The notes beneath the pieces are model-generated. The model searched no databases. It was given only the letters and a program-made list of their open reading frames with translations, and was not told the origin of the DNA. This document shows positions 1 to 5,317 of a DNA stretch of 12,209 nucleotides, piece after piece. The position numbers and the translations under genes are program-made. Origin of the DNA: an uncultured Clostridia bacterium (GTDB taxonomy: Bacteria > Bacillota > Clostridia > Christensenellales > Borkfalkiaceae); contig CANRFK010000159.1 of NCBI GenBank assembly GCA_947629875.1, positions 1 to 12,209 of the forward strand, written 5' to 3'. Numbering within the stretch: position 1 is the stretch's first letter; each line of letters begins with the position of its first letter.

Positions 1-312
1 CTGTGCGGGTTCACCTGCTCCAACCGCTTCTACCGCGACTTCTTCAAGGGGCTCAAATCGCTGTACACGAAGAAGTATATCGCGGGGCTGAAAAAGGACA
101 TGCCCGTGCTTCTCGTTTCGGGCGAGAACGACCCCGTCGGCGACATGGGCAAGGGCGTGGAAAAATTGCGCCGCTTCTACACCGGGAAGGCGTGCATGAC
201 GAACGTTAAGATGGTGCTCTTTGAAAATTCCCGCCACGAATTTTTGAATGAAAGGACGGGACGCGACGAAAAGTGGAAAACGCTGCTCGATTTCTTCGAG
301 GAAAACGTCTAA
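1..312 (+). CDS. Alpha/beta hydrolase (S33/lysophospholipase-like), C-terminal part
   Basis: This is the 3' end of a gene whose start lies outside the window; frame 1 is open from base 1 to the TAA at 310-312. The visible 103 residues carry the C-terminal half of an alpha/beta hydrolase fold. The segment PVLLVSGENDPVG is the usual strand and turn with the catalytic Asp (codon 130-132), and NSRHEFLNE holds the catalytic His (codon 235-237). Asp and His in this spacing, ending with a short helix, match the serine aminopeptidase S33 / monoacylglycerol-lipase group of esterases. The nucleophilic Ser is not in view, so the substrate cannot be named. The gene converges on the ASCH gene, and a strong hairpin separates them. 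Confidence 0.8.
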   Translation: MCGFTCSNRFYRDFFKGLKSLYTKKYIAGLKKDMPVLLVSGENDPVGDMGKGVEKLRRFYTGKACMTNVKMVLFENSRHEFLNERTGRDEKWKTLLDFFEENV

Positions 313-317
313 AGAGG

Positions 318-363
318 ATAAACGAAGCCGCCCGCGCAATCTTGCGCGGGCGGCTTCGTTTAT
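318..363. terminator. Bidirectional intrinsic terminator between convergent genes
   Basis: A perfect 22-bp inverted repeat (arms 318-339 and 342-363) is followed by T-rich sequence on each strand. It starts 6 bases after the hydrolase stop and overlaps the end of the minus-strand ASCH gene, so it can end transcripts from both sides. Confidence 0.9.
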
Positions 364-701
364 ACAAGGGAGAGGCGGATGGCGATGACACCGTAGGCCT
401 CTATTTCCTCGGGGGAATAGTATTCCTCCATGTCTGTGGGGGAAGCTGCGGAAAGGGTTTCCTCCGTGTAGCCAAATTCGAGGAGAGGAAGCGCATCATA
501 GAGTGCGGCAAAATCGGGGAAAAGGGTGAGCTCTCGCACAAAAACCCGCAGCGTTTCGCCGCTTTCCGTGTTTGTAAAGAGGATGTCGTCGCCCACCGCA
601 ATGCGGCGGCGCTTTTCATCGTACAGGCGCAGCTCGTACTTCTTGTGTCCCGATTTGATCATCGCAAAGGGGGCGGGGGCAAGGCGCATGGCGTGCGTCA
701 T
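360..701 (-). CDS. ASCH-domain protein (putative RNA-binding)
   Basis: This 113-residue protein is nearly all one ASCH domain. Near the N terminus the motif GHKKYELR matches the family signature G-x-K-x-x-E-x-R, followed by a VGDDILF strand, as expected of the PUA-like beta-barrel. It ends with YGVIAIRL, a usual ASCH closing strand. ASCH domains are thought to bind RNA or modified nucleosides; the target here is unknown. I chose the ATG at 701 because it overlaps the stop of the upstream phosphatase by 4 bp (ATGA), which implies translational coupling. A longer frame reaching 818 would run deep into that gene and adds a low-complexity, family-unlike N terminus. It is the last gene of the minus-strand cluster and runs into the 318-363 terminator. 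Confidence 0.8.
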   Translation of the reverse strand: MTHAMRLAPAPFAMIKSGHKKYELRLYDEKRRRIAVGDDILFTNTESGETLRVFVRELTLFPDFAALYDALPLLEFGYTEETLSAASPTDMEEYYSPEEIEAYGVIAIRLSLV

Positions 702-1222
702 CGTTCGTATTCCTCCACCGCGCCGTTGGGCTGGGAGTAGGAATAAAATTCCTCGTCCGTCATCTCCGCAAAATAAGAGCGGATGACGCGGCACGCGCTC
801 CCGTGGGAGACGAGGCATATCCGCTTCCCCGCAAAGCGCGCCCTTATTTCATCGAGGAAGGGGTAGATGCGCGCGGCGACGTCGAGATAGGATTCGCCGT
901 TCGGGTACCGAAGCCCCATGTTGCGGCGGTACGCTTTGCCGTCGGGGCGGGAGCAAGGCGTGCCCTCGAAGTCGCCGAAGTCCCGCTCCCGCAGGCGTGC
1001 GTCGTAGAGAATGGGAATGTCGCGCCCGTCCGCAATCGCCTCCGCCGTCTGCCTCGCGCGCAGAAGGGGCGAGGAGAGAATGACGTCGGGCGAAAGATGA
1101 AGCGCGGAGGACGCCTTTGCCTCCTCTTCCCCGCGCGGGGAGAGCGGGATATCCGTACTTCCGCAAAAAATTTTCTGTTCGCTGCGCACCGTACTGCAGT
1201 GGCGGACGACGTAAATTTTCAT
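698..1222 (-). CDS. Histidine phosphatase superfamily protein (phosphoglycerate mutase-like)
   Basis: This 174-residue protein is a single histidine phosphatase domain of usual length. The N terminus MKIYVVRHCST carries the phosphate-accepting His (H8), though the usual RHG is RHC here. SSPLLRARQTAE supplies the conserved Arg, RERDFGDFEG the acidic loop, and LVSHGSA the second catalytic His (H140). Members dephosphorylate small metabolites (alpha-ribazole phosphate, sugar phosphates, phosphoglycerate); the substrate cannot be told from the sequence. ATG 1222 is preceded by a GGGGTG Shine-Dalgarno 9 bases upstream. A GTG at 1234 would give 4 more residues but has no well-spaced site. It lies 21 bp after the permease stop and overlaps the ASCH gene by 4 bp, so the three are probably co-transcribed. 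Confidence 0.85.
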   Translation of the reverse strand: MKIYVVRHCSTVRSEQKIFCGSTDIPLSPRGEEEAKASSALHLSPDVILSSPLLRARQTAEAIADGRDIPILYDARLRERDFGDFEGTPCSRPDGKAYRRNMGLRYPNGESYLDVAARIYPFLDEIRARFAGKRICLVSHGSACRVIRSYFAEMTDEEFYSYSQPNGAVEEYER

Positions 1223-1243
1223 CGGTTTTTGCACCCCATTCCG

Positions 1244-2788
1244 TCAATTTGTGAGGAGGAACGTCGCAAGGAAGAGCACGGCGACGATCCACGTGACGAC
1301 GGAGATCTCCTTCACCTTGCCCGTGAAGAGTTTTACGAGCACGCAAGAGATGATGCCCACGCCGATGCCGCTCGTAATGGAGTAGCCGAACGCCATTACG
1401 GTGATGGTGAGGAAGGCGGGAAGCGCGGCGGCGGGATTTGCCCAGTCGACGTCCTTCACGGACGTCATCATGAGGACGCCCACCCAGATGAGGGCGGCGG
1501 AGGTCGCCGCAGACGGGATGAGTTTTGCGATGGGCGAGAGGAACATGGCGACGACGAAGCACAGCGCCGTCACGATGGCGGAAAAGCCCGTCTTGCCGCC
1601 CGCAGCGACACCCGAGGAGGACTCCACGTAGGTTGCGACCGTCGTCGCGCCGAACACCGCGCCGCCGACCGTCGCCACGGCGTTGGACATGAGGCACTTC
1701 CCGAGGCGCATGGGCTCGCCGTTCTCCATGAGCCCGCCCTTGGAGCACGCCCCGTACAGGGTGCCGAGGGTATCGAACATATCCACCATGCAGAGGGCAA
1801 GGGCGGAGGTGATGATGAGCAGGACGAGCGCGCCCGCGCTGTGGCCTTCGAGATAGCCCGAGAAGTTGAATCCGTTTGCGAATACTTGCCCGACGGACTC
1901 CGTTCCCCATGCGGAGAACGCCTTGAAGGGATCCTCGAACCCGTCGGCAATGCCCGTGAACACGCCGCGGCAACCATAGGCATTCCACGCGCAGCCGAGG
2001 CCGATGAGGGCGTAGTAGAGCGCCGCCGCCCCGAGCATGCCCCAGAGAATGGAGCCCTTCACGTTCTTCTTGGCGAGAACGGCAATGGCGATGACGCCCA
2101 AGATGGCGACAAACGCGGCGATGGCGTCCTTATAGAGGAGAGTCTTGCTCAAAACGTTGAAAGAGGCAAAGACGATGCTTATTTTTCCTGCATTATCCGA
2201 AAATTGCACGACGCCCGCATTTTGAAAGCCGATGAAGGCGATGAACATGCCGATGCCCACGGGGAGCACCATTTTGACTTCCTTCGGAATGGCGGCGAGG
2301 ATCTTCTTCCTTGCCCCCGTTGCGGTGAGAAGCACGAAGATCGCGCCGTCGAGGAGCACGAAGATCATGGCGTTGGCGTAGGTGAGCCCCAGCCCGCCGC
2401 CGAGAAGGGTGCCCGTGATATACGCCGTTGCGCCCAGCCCCGAGGCCTGCGCGAGGGGCATCTTGGCGATGAACGCCATGCAGACGGTGCCCACGATGGC
2501 GCCGAGCGCCGTTGCGATGTACACCGCGCCGAAGGAGACGTAGGGATAGGCGTCGTCCACTTCGTACATGCCGGGCACGACCAAAAGGGCGTACACCATC
2601 GCCATAAACGTGGTGAGCCCCGCAATGATCTCGGTGCGGTAGTTGGAGCCGCTTCTTGTGATGCCGAAAAAGCCGTCTATCTTCCCCCAAAGTCCCTTGC
2701 GGGGAGGGTGCGGCTCTTGCGGCGCTTGTTCTTGTTGAGGTTCTTGCTGCGGAACGGGCTCTTCCGCGGGCTCAAAAATTTCGTCCAT
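1244..2788 (-). CDS. NCS2-family purine permease (AzgA/PbuG-like)
   Basis: This 514-residue integral membrane protein belongs to the AzgA branch of the nucleobase-cation symporter-2 family, which imports hypoxanthine, guanine or adenine across the cell membrane. The core begins around residue 33 with FFGITRSGSNYRTEIIAGLT, the family's entry motif. IPKEVKMVLPVGIGMFIAFI is the middle signature, followed by DMFDTLGTL and the substrate-site region TTVATYVESSSGVAAGGKTG, then IPSAATSAALIWVGVLMM. Many hydrophobic helices run throughout. The first 32 residues are an unusual Pro/Gln/Glu-rich cytoplasmic tail absent from typical members. ATG 2788 has a GGAG site 6 bases upstream. Immediately before that lies the T-run of a terminator hairpin, which leaves no room for a separate promoter or purine riboswitch. 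Purine specificity is inferred from family similarity. Confidence 0.88.
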   Translation of the reverse strand: MDEIFEPAEEPVPQQEPQQEQAPQEPHPPRKGLWGKIDGFFGITRSGSNYRTEIIAGLTTFMAMVYALLVVPGMYEVDDAYPYVSFGAVYIATALGAIVGTVCMAFIAKMPLAQASGLGATAYITGTLLGGGLGLTYANAMIFVLLDGAIFVLLTATGARKKILAAIPKEVKMVLPVGIGMFIAFIGFQNAGVVQFSDNAGKISIVFASFNVLSKTLLYKDAIAAFVAILGVIAIAVLAKKNVKGSILWGMLGAAALYYALIGLGCAWNAYGCRGVFTGIADGFEDPFKAFSAWGTESVGQVFANGFNFSGYLEGHSAGALVLLIITSALALCMVDMFDTLGTLYGACSKGGLMENGEPMRLGKCLMSNAVATVGGAVFGATTVATYVESSSGVAAGGKTGFSAIVTALCFVVAMFLSPIAKLIPSAATSAALIWVGVLMMTSVKDVDWANPAAALPAFLTITVMAFGYSITSGIGVGIISCVLVKLFTGKVKEISVVTWIVAVLFLATFLLTN

Positions 2789-2800
2789 AAAGTTCTCCGT

Positions 2801-2837
2801 AAAAAAGAGACGCCCGCCGCAAGCGACGGGCGTTTTT
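2801..2837 (-). terminator. Hairpin terminator or attenuator between SecB-like gene and permease
   Basis: A GC stem (arms about 2810-2820 and 2823-2833, one mismatch, tight loop) has six T on the minus strand (2801-2806) and five T on the plus strand (2833-2837). It starts a few bases after the SecB-like stop at 2841 and ends just before the permease ribosome binding site at 2795-2798. Termination here would separate the two genes; partial read-through is needed if there is no other promoter. Confidence 0.75.
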
Positions 2838-2840
2838 GCA

Positions 2841-3290
2841 TCAGTTCACAACGTTGGGATCGACGTTGAGCGTGAATTGCCTGGCGCCCCGGTCGTCGGG
2901 GAAGATGGTCGCGCCCGATACGGCGGGGAGCGTCAGCGGGTTGATGAGCGCGTCCGCCGTGAGGTTGGTGATCGCCGCCCGCAGGTAGGGGAACATGGTC
3001 TCCGTTGCGTTCACGGCGAAGGTGCGCTTGTCCTCCTCTGTCGTCATGTTTTCCACCTCGAACACGCCCACGAAGCGCGCGAGGAGGTTAAAGGGCTTGG
3101 GGCTTTCCTCCGTACTCTCGATCTTGCACTCCAAAATGACGATGTTGATCTTGGGGTTTTCGTTTGCTTGCCTGATTTGGCGGGAGAAATAGGGTTTGAT
3201 CTCAAACTTGGCGTTGGGCTGCGCCTGGATGGGGTTGACCTTAAAGGAAAGTTCGTCGGCGGTGAGCGCCTTCATGGAATATTGGATCAT
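2841..3290 (-). CDS. SecB-like protein-export chaperone family protein
   Basis: This 149-residue protein is close to the usual SecB length (about 150-155). Its C-terminal half has the SecB-type signature FPYLRAAITNLTADALINPL followed by TLPAV, comparable to the family's FPYAR...L...P.L.L.PV helix and loop. The N-terminal half alternates beta strands (KINIVILECKIES, ARFVGVFEVE) as expected of the SecB fold. SecB holds secretory proteins unfolded for SecA; SecB-like proteins in other bacteria also act as chaperones for toxin-antitoxin pairs. Which role applies is not visible: no SecA and no toxin pair are adjacent on this strand. ATG 3290 is chosen for its AGGAG site 7 bases upstream, and because the promoter at 3320-3348 would start transcripts downstream of the longer possible start at 3329. 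It is the first gene of the minus-strand cluster. Confidence 0.65.
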   Translation of the reverse strand: MIQYSMKALTADELSFKVNPIQAQPNAKFEIKPYFSRQIRQANENPKINIVILECKIESTEESPKPFNLLARFVGVFEVENMTTEEDKRTFAVNATETMFPYLRAAITNLTADALINPLTLPAVSGATIFPDDRGARQFTLNVDPNVVN

Positions 3291-3319
3291 CGTTTTGCTC
3301 CTCTTGAAAAGATAACAGA

Positions 3320-3348
3320 AGTGTAACACATTTTTTGCAAGTTGTCAA
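3320..3348 (-). promoter_or_regulatory. Sigma-A promoter for the minus-strand cluster
   Basis: On the minus strand, TTGACA (3343-3348), a 17-base spacer and TACACT (3320-3325) form a near-consensus promoter with an extended TGn element before the -10. The predicted start near 3313 gives a leader of about 23 bases before ATG 3290. Confidence 0.85.
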
Positions 3349-3459
3349 CAGCAATCCGAGAGGTTTGAACATTTTTTACAAAAGAGAAAAACGGGCGAAA
3401 AAAATTTGATGGAAAATGAAAATTTCGTGTCATACATCACCGGGCAAACAGATTTTGCA

Positions 3460-3468
3460 TGTTATACT
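3460..3468 (+). promoter_or_regulatory. Extended -10 promoter for the 3505-4544 gene pair
   Basis: TG-T-TATACT (3460-3468) is an extended -10 element without a convincing -35. Transcripts would begin near 3475, which argues against the in-frame ATG at 3406 and supports the start at 3505. Confidence 0.6.
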
Positions 3469-3504
3469 GAAAGAAAAAGAGAAAAAGGAGGAAATTCCAA
3501 AAGA

Positions 3505-4041
3505 ATGAGTTGGATCAAATGGTATCATTATATGATTCCAGACGAAGAAGGGGCAAAGCGTGAAATGGTGCGGGATAAGTTGTTGCAATATTCCCATTGT
3601 AAAAAATGCACTGCACTTTCGGGTTGCTATTTTATGTGGAATAACAAACCTACCTATCCGCAACATATCTATTGCGATTGTCTTTTATTGCCCGTCTCGG
3701 TTTCGTATGACAGTTTGACGGCGTATTGTGACATCAGAAAATTGACGGAATATATTTTTCGGTATGACAACAGTCGCGGGAAAAATTATTTGTTCGAAGA
3801 TTGGGGCTACAATATCGGCGACGCAGAGAACTTAAAAGAAGAAGTCGAACGGCAGGCAAAAGAAAAATATTTAAGCGGAGATTATCGTCTGCAATTCGCA
3901 AACGAATACGGACAGCGAATCACGATCACGATTGTCTTGCAAGATCGGGAAAAACATGATATCATGATAAAGACGGGTTGGTTGGTGCATCCTTTGGGGC
4001 GGATCACCTGCGCAACGCCGTTTTCGGGGGCGGTGAAATGA
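3505..4041 (+). CDS. Cys-rich DUF6883-like protein (phage/polymorphic-toxin type), function unknown
   Basis: I do not know a function for this 178-residue soluble protein. Residues 32-59 form a likely metal-binding knuckle: C32-x2-C35, C41, then H54-x2-C57-x-C59. This resembles the CxxC...HxxCxC end of phage minor-head (SPP1 gp7/Mu F-like) proteins. Residues about 77-178 (DIRKLTEYIF, SRGK, FEDWGY, then EYGQRI and KTGWLVHP) resemble the DUF6883 domain, seen in phage-related and polymorphic-toxin proteins; this match is from memory. ATG 3505 follows GGAGG (3487-3491) at a longish 13 bases and lies downstream of the 3460-3468 promoter. Base composition is clearly AT-richer (roughly 40-45% GC) than the neighbours, suggesting recent transfer. 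Its stop overlaps the next gene by 4 bp. There is no signal peptide or membrane segment, so it acts in the cytoplasm or is a detached toxin/phage tail domain. Confidence 0.65.
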   Translation: MSWIKWYHYMIPDEEGAKREMVRDKLLQYSHCKKCTALSGCYFMWNNKPTYPQHIYCDCLLLPVSVSYDSLTAYCDIRKLTEYIFRYDNSRGKNYLFEDWGYNIGDAENLKEEVERQAKEKYLSGDYRLQFANEYGQRITITIVLQDREKHDIMIKTGWLVHPLGRITCATPFSGAVK

Positions 4042-4544
4042 AATTCGAATTATACGATGATGTCAAACTGAACAAAGAGGTGGAGGCGCTTGCCGTGTGC
4101 GGGATACACGAGGGGTGCTATGGGACGGTCACGAGAATAGAAGGGGAGAAGAGCCTCGTGCTCTTCTATAATTCGGAAGATACCGGCGACAGCGCCTGGG
4201 CGTGGACGGAGAACGAGAATTTGGAATTTTATCAAAAGTGGCCCGGAAGAGCCACGCAAAAATTTGCCGAATGGGTTGCGACACAAGATCCGGCGAAAAA
4301 ACCTCGGTTCAGAGAAAAGCGCCTGCAAGAATTGGACATGGTGAAAGTGCTTGCGGAAAAGCCCGAATACGCAAAGAACGGTGTGCACAAGGGCATGGTG
4401 GGCACCATTCTCGACCCGCGGAAGATCGGCGGCAAGTGGCTCGTCTTTTTTCCCGACGAGACGGGCGCGGACACCGTCGAATCGCCCATTTCGGAGACCG
4501 ACCTCGAACTCGTGTTCCGCCCGGGAGAGAAAAAGGATTTATAA
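4038..4544 (+). CDS. Two-repeat KOW/DUF4926-like protein, possible immunity partner
   Basis: This 168-residue acidic protein has no certain function. It contains two copies of a small beta-barrel-like repeat. Copy A (about residues 5-45) reads YDDVKL...GIHEGCYGTV followed by SLVLFY. Copy B (about 99-140) reads LDMVKV...GVHKGMVGTI followed by WLVFF. A charged linker with FREKRLQ separates them. The pattern D-x-V-K, then G-[IV]-H-[EK]-G-x-x-G-T-[VI], is typical of DUF4926/KOW-like barrels, which are often found beside toxins or as small orphan proteins. ATG 4038 overlaps the preceding stop (ATGA), and GGGGGCGGTG just upstream can pair with 16S rRNA, so translation is probably coupled. The first third is AT-richer and the last third matches the GC-rich background. 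A terminator follows at 4559. The immunity role is inferred from gene order only. Confidence 0.65.
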   Translation: MKFELYDDVKLNKEVEALAVCGIHEGCYGTVTRIEGEKSLVLFYNSEDTGDSAWAWTENENLEFYQKWPGRATQKFAEWVATQDPAKKPRFREKRLQELDMVKVLAEKPEYAKNGVHKGMVGTILDPRKIGGKWLVFFPDETGADTVESPISETDLELVFRPGEKKDL

Positions 4545-4558
4545 CCCGCACTGCGCAG

Positions 4559-4585
4559 ACGGCTTCCTTTACGGGAGCCGTTTTT
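4559..4585 (+). terminator. Terminator after the 3505-4544 pair
   Basis: A 9-bp stem (4559-4567 with 4573-4581, one G-T pair, loop TTTAC) is followed by five T. It separates this transcript from the lipoprotein cassette promoter 40 bases downstream. Confidence 0.85.
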
Positions 4586-4627
4586 ACAAAGAAAAACGAA
4601 AAATTTTTTCATGTATGTGGAAAACGC

Positions 4628-4655
4628 TTGACAACGGGGGGGGGGCGGCTATAAT
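4628..4655 (+). promoter_or_regulatory. Consensus promoter with a G10 spacer tract (copy 1)
   Basis: TTGACA (4628-4633) and TATAAT (4650-4655) are both perfect sigma-A boxes. The 16-base spacer is AC, ten G (4636-4645), then CGGC. An A/T-rich block at 4599-4609 could serve as an UP element. A change in the G count would change the box spacing and promoter strength. Confidence 0.9.
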
Positions 4656-4726
4656 GAAAAACAGGACGTTTCCGCTCGGTCGTGCCGGCACCGTGCGGCG
4701 GCCAAACTTCAAACAAGGAGAAAAAT

Positions 4727-5146
4727 ATGAAAAGAGCATTCAAGTATTTTGCCGCTATGTTGGCGGCAGCCATTCTCTGCCTTACGCTCGTCGCTTGCGG
4801 CGAAAAAGGCACGAAGTATACCTTTAAGGAAATAAAGGACGAAGGAGATCTTCCCGGCGCTCCCGTGGATACGCTAAGCAAACTCTACCAGGACAGTTAT
4901 ATTATCGTCGGAAACGGGAAGATCGAGTGGTGGATGAAGGACACCGCACAGACGATGACCTATACAATGGATGGCGACAAATATATTATAGGGGGAGAAT
5001 TTGCCGGAACCTTGGAGCAGGAGATCCCCGGGGGAGTAGCCGGAACCATGTACGGCCAAAAAACAGAGGAAGGGTTTGAAATTATAACGGAGACGATCAT
5101 CGCCGCCGGTACTATGCGTGTGGTGTATTGCTTCACCGCGGCATAA
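4727..5146 (+). CDS. Small lipoprotein, paralogue 1
   Basis: This 139-residue protein starts with a basic n-region (MKRAFKYF), a hydrophobic core and the lipobox LVAC. Cys24 would be lipidated and the protein anchored on the outer face of the membrane. The mature part of about 115 residues has strand-like blocks SYIIVGNGKIEW, YTMDGDKYI and YGQKTEEGFEII, reminiscent of small lipocalin-like beta-barrel lipoproteins, but I cannot assign a family or ligand. ATG 4727 has AAGGAG 6 bases upstream. It is single in its transcript, between the G-tract promoter and the UUCG terminator. Its paralogue at 6950 lies beyond the MATE gene. The signal peptide and C terminus (FTAA) are nearly identical between the two, and the stretches between conserved blocks differ. 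Confidence 0.85.
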   Translation: MKRAFKYFAAMLAAAILCLTLVACGEKGTKYTFKEIKDEGDLPGAPVDTLSKLYQDSYIIVGNGKIEWWMKDTAQTMTYTMDGDKYIIGGEFAGTLEQEIPGGVAGTMYGQKTEEGFEIITETIIAAGTMRVVYCFTAA

Positions 5147-5198
5147 ATCGGGAAGCCGAAAAAAGTTCACATCGGGCAGTAAAAGGTATTTGCCGGCA

Positions 5199-5228
5199 GG
5201 CAGTCCGCTTCGGCGGGCTGTTTTTTTT
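5199..5228 (+). terminator. UUCG-loop terminator of lipoprotein cassette 1
   Basis: The 8-bp stem (5201-5208 with 5213-5220, one G-T pair) closes a TTCG tetraloop and is followed by eight T. The same structure ends cassette 2. Confidence 0.92.
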
Positions 5229-5248
5229 CGGAAAGGGTATAAAATCAG

Positions 5249-5276
5249 TTGCATTTTTTTTCGGACGGAATATAAT
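5249..5276 (+). promoter_or_regulatory. Probable promoter of the MATE gene
   Basis: A perfect TATAAT (5271-5276) has a weak TTGCAT (5249-5254) at 16 bases. It lies after the cassette 1 terminator and about 40 bases before the MATE start, so the MATE gene appears to be transcribed on its own. Confidence 0.65.
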
Positions 5277-5317
5277 ATCATCGCAAAAGAAAATCGGACG
5301 TGGGATCGGGATTTTTT

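Larger units (their letters stand above)
4599..5228 (+). repeat. Lipoprotein cassette, direct repeat copy 1
   Basis: This unit of about 630 bp matches 6823-7468 in the same orientation. Near-identical parts are the AT-rich lead-in, promoter, 5' leader, signal-peptide codons, several internal blocks, and the whole stop-to-terminator tail. Middle coding parts differ by substitutions and small in-frame gaps. The unit carries its own promoter and terminator, so it is a self-contained expression cassette. Confidence 0.9.

Noticed and set aside
849..1988. A 379-codon minus-strand frame overlapping the permease and phosphatase in another frame.
   Set aside because: Arg/His-rich shadow of the two well-supported genes; it crosses their boundary without any start signal.
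2789..2840. Possible purine riboswitch upstream of the permease.
   Set aside because: Only about 50 bases separate the upstream stop from the permease start, and they are filled by a terminator hairpin; no three-way-junction aptamer sequence is present.
803..2869. A 688-codon plus-strand frame opposite the permease and phosphatase.
   Set aside because: Low-complexity Arg/Glu/His/Gly-rich translation with no motifs, crossing three minus-strand genes and their boundaries; the permease frame shows clear family motifs.
3406..3504. Upstream in-frame ATG giving a 33-residue longer DUF6883-like protein.
   Set aside because: The best promoter (3460-3468) would start transcripts after it, and it has no good Shine-Dalgarno site; the GGAGG lies before 3505.
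4636..4645. G-tract length difference as a sequencing or assembly error.
   Set aside because: It cannot be excluded, but both tracts are long and sit at the same promoter position, and the flanking copies differ at other bases, so the loci are truly distinct. Read-level checking would settle it.
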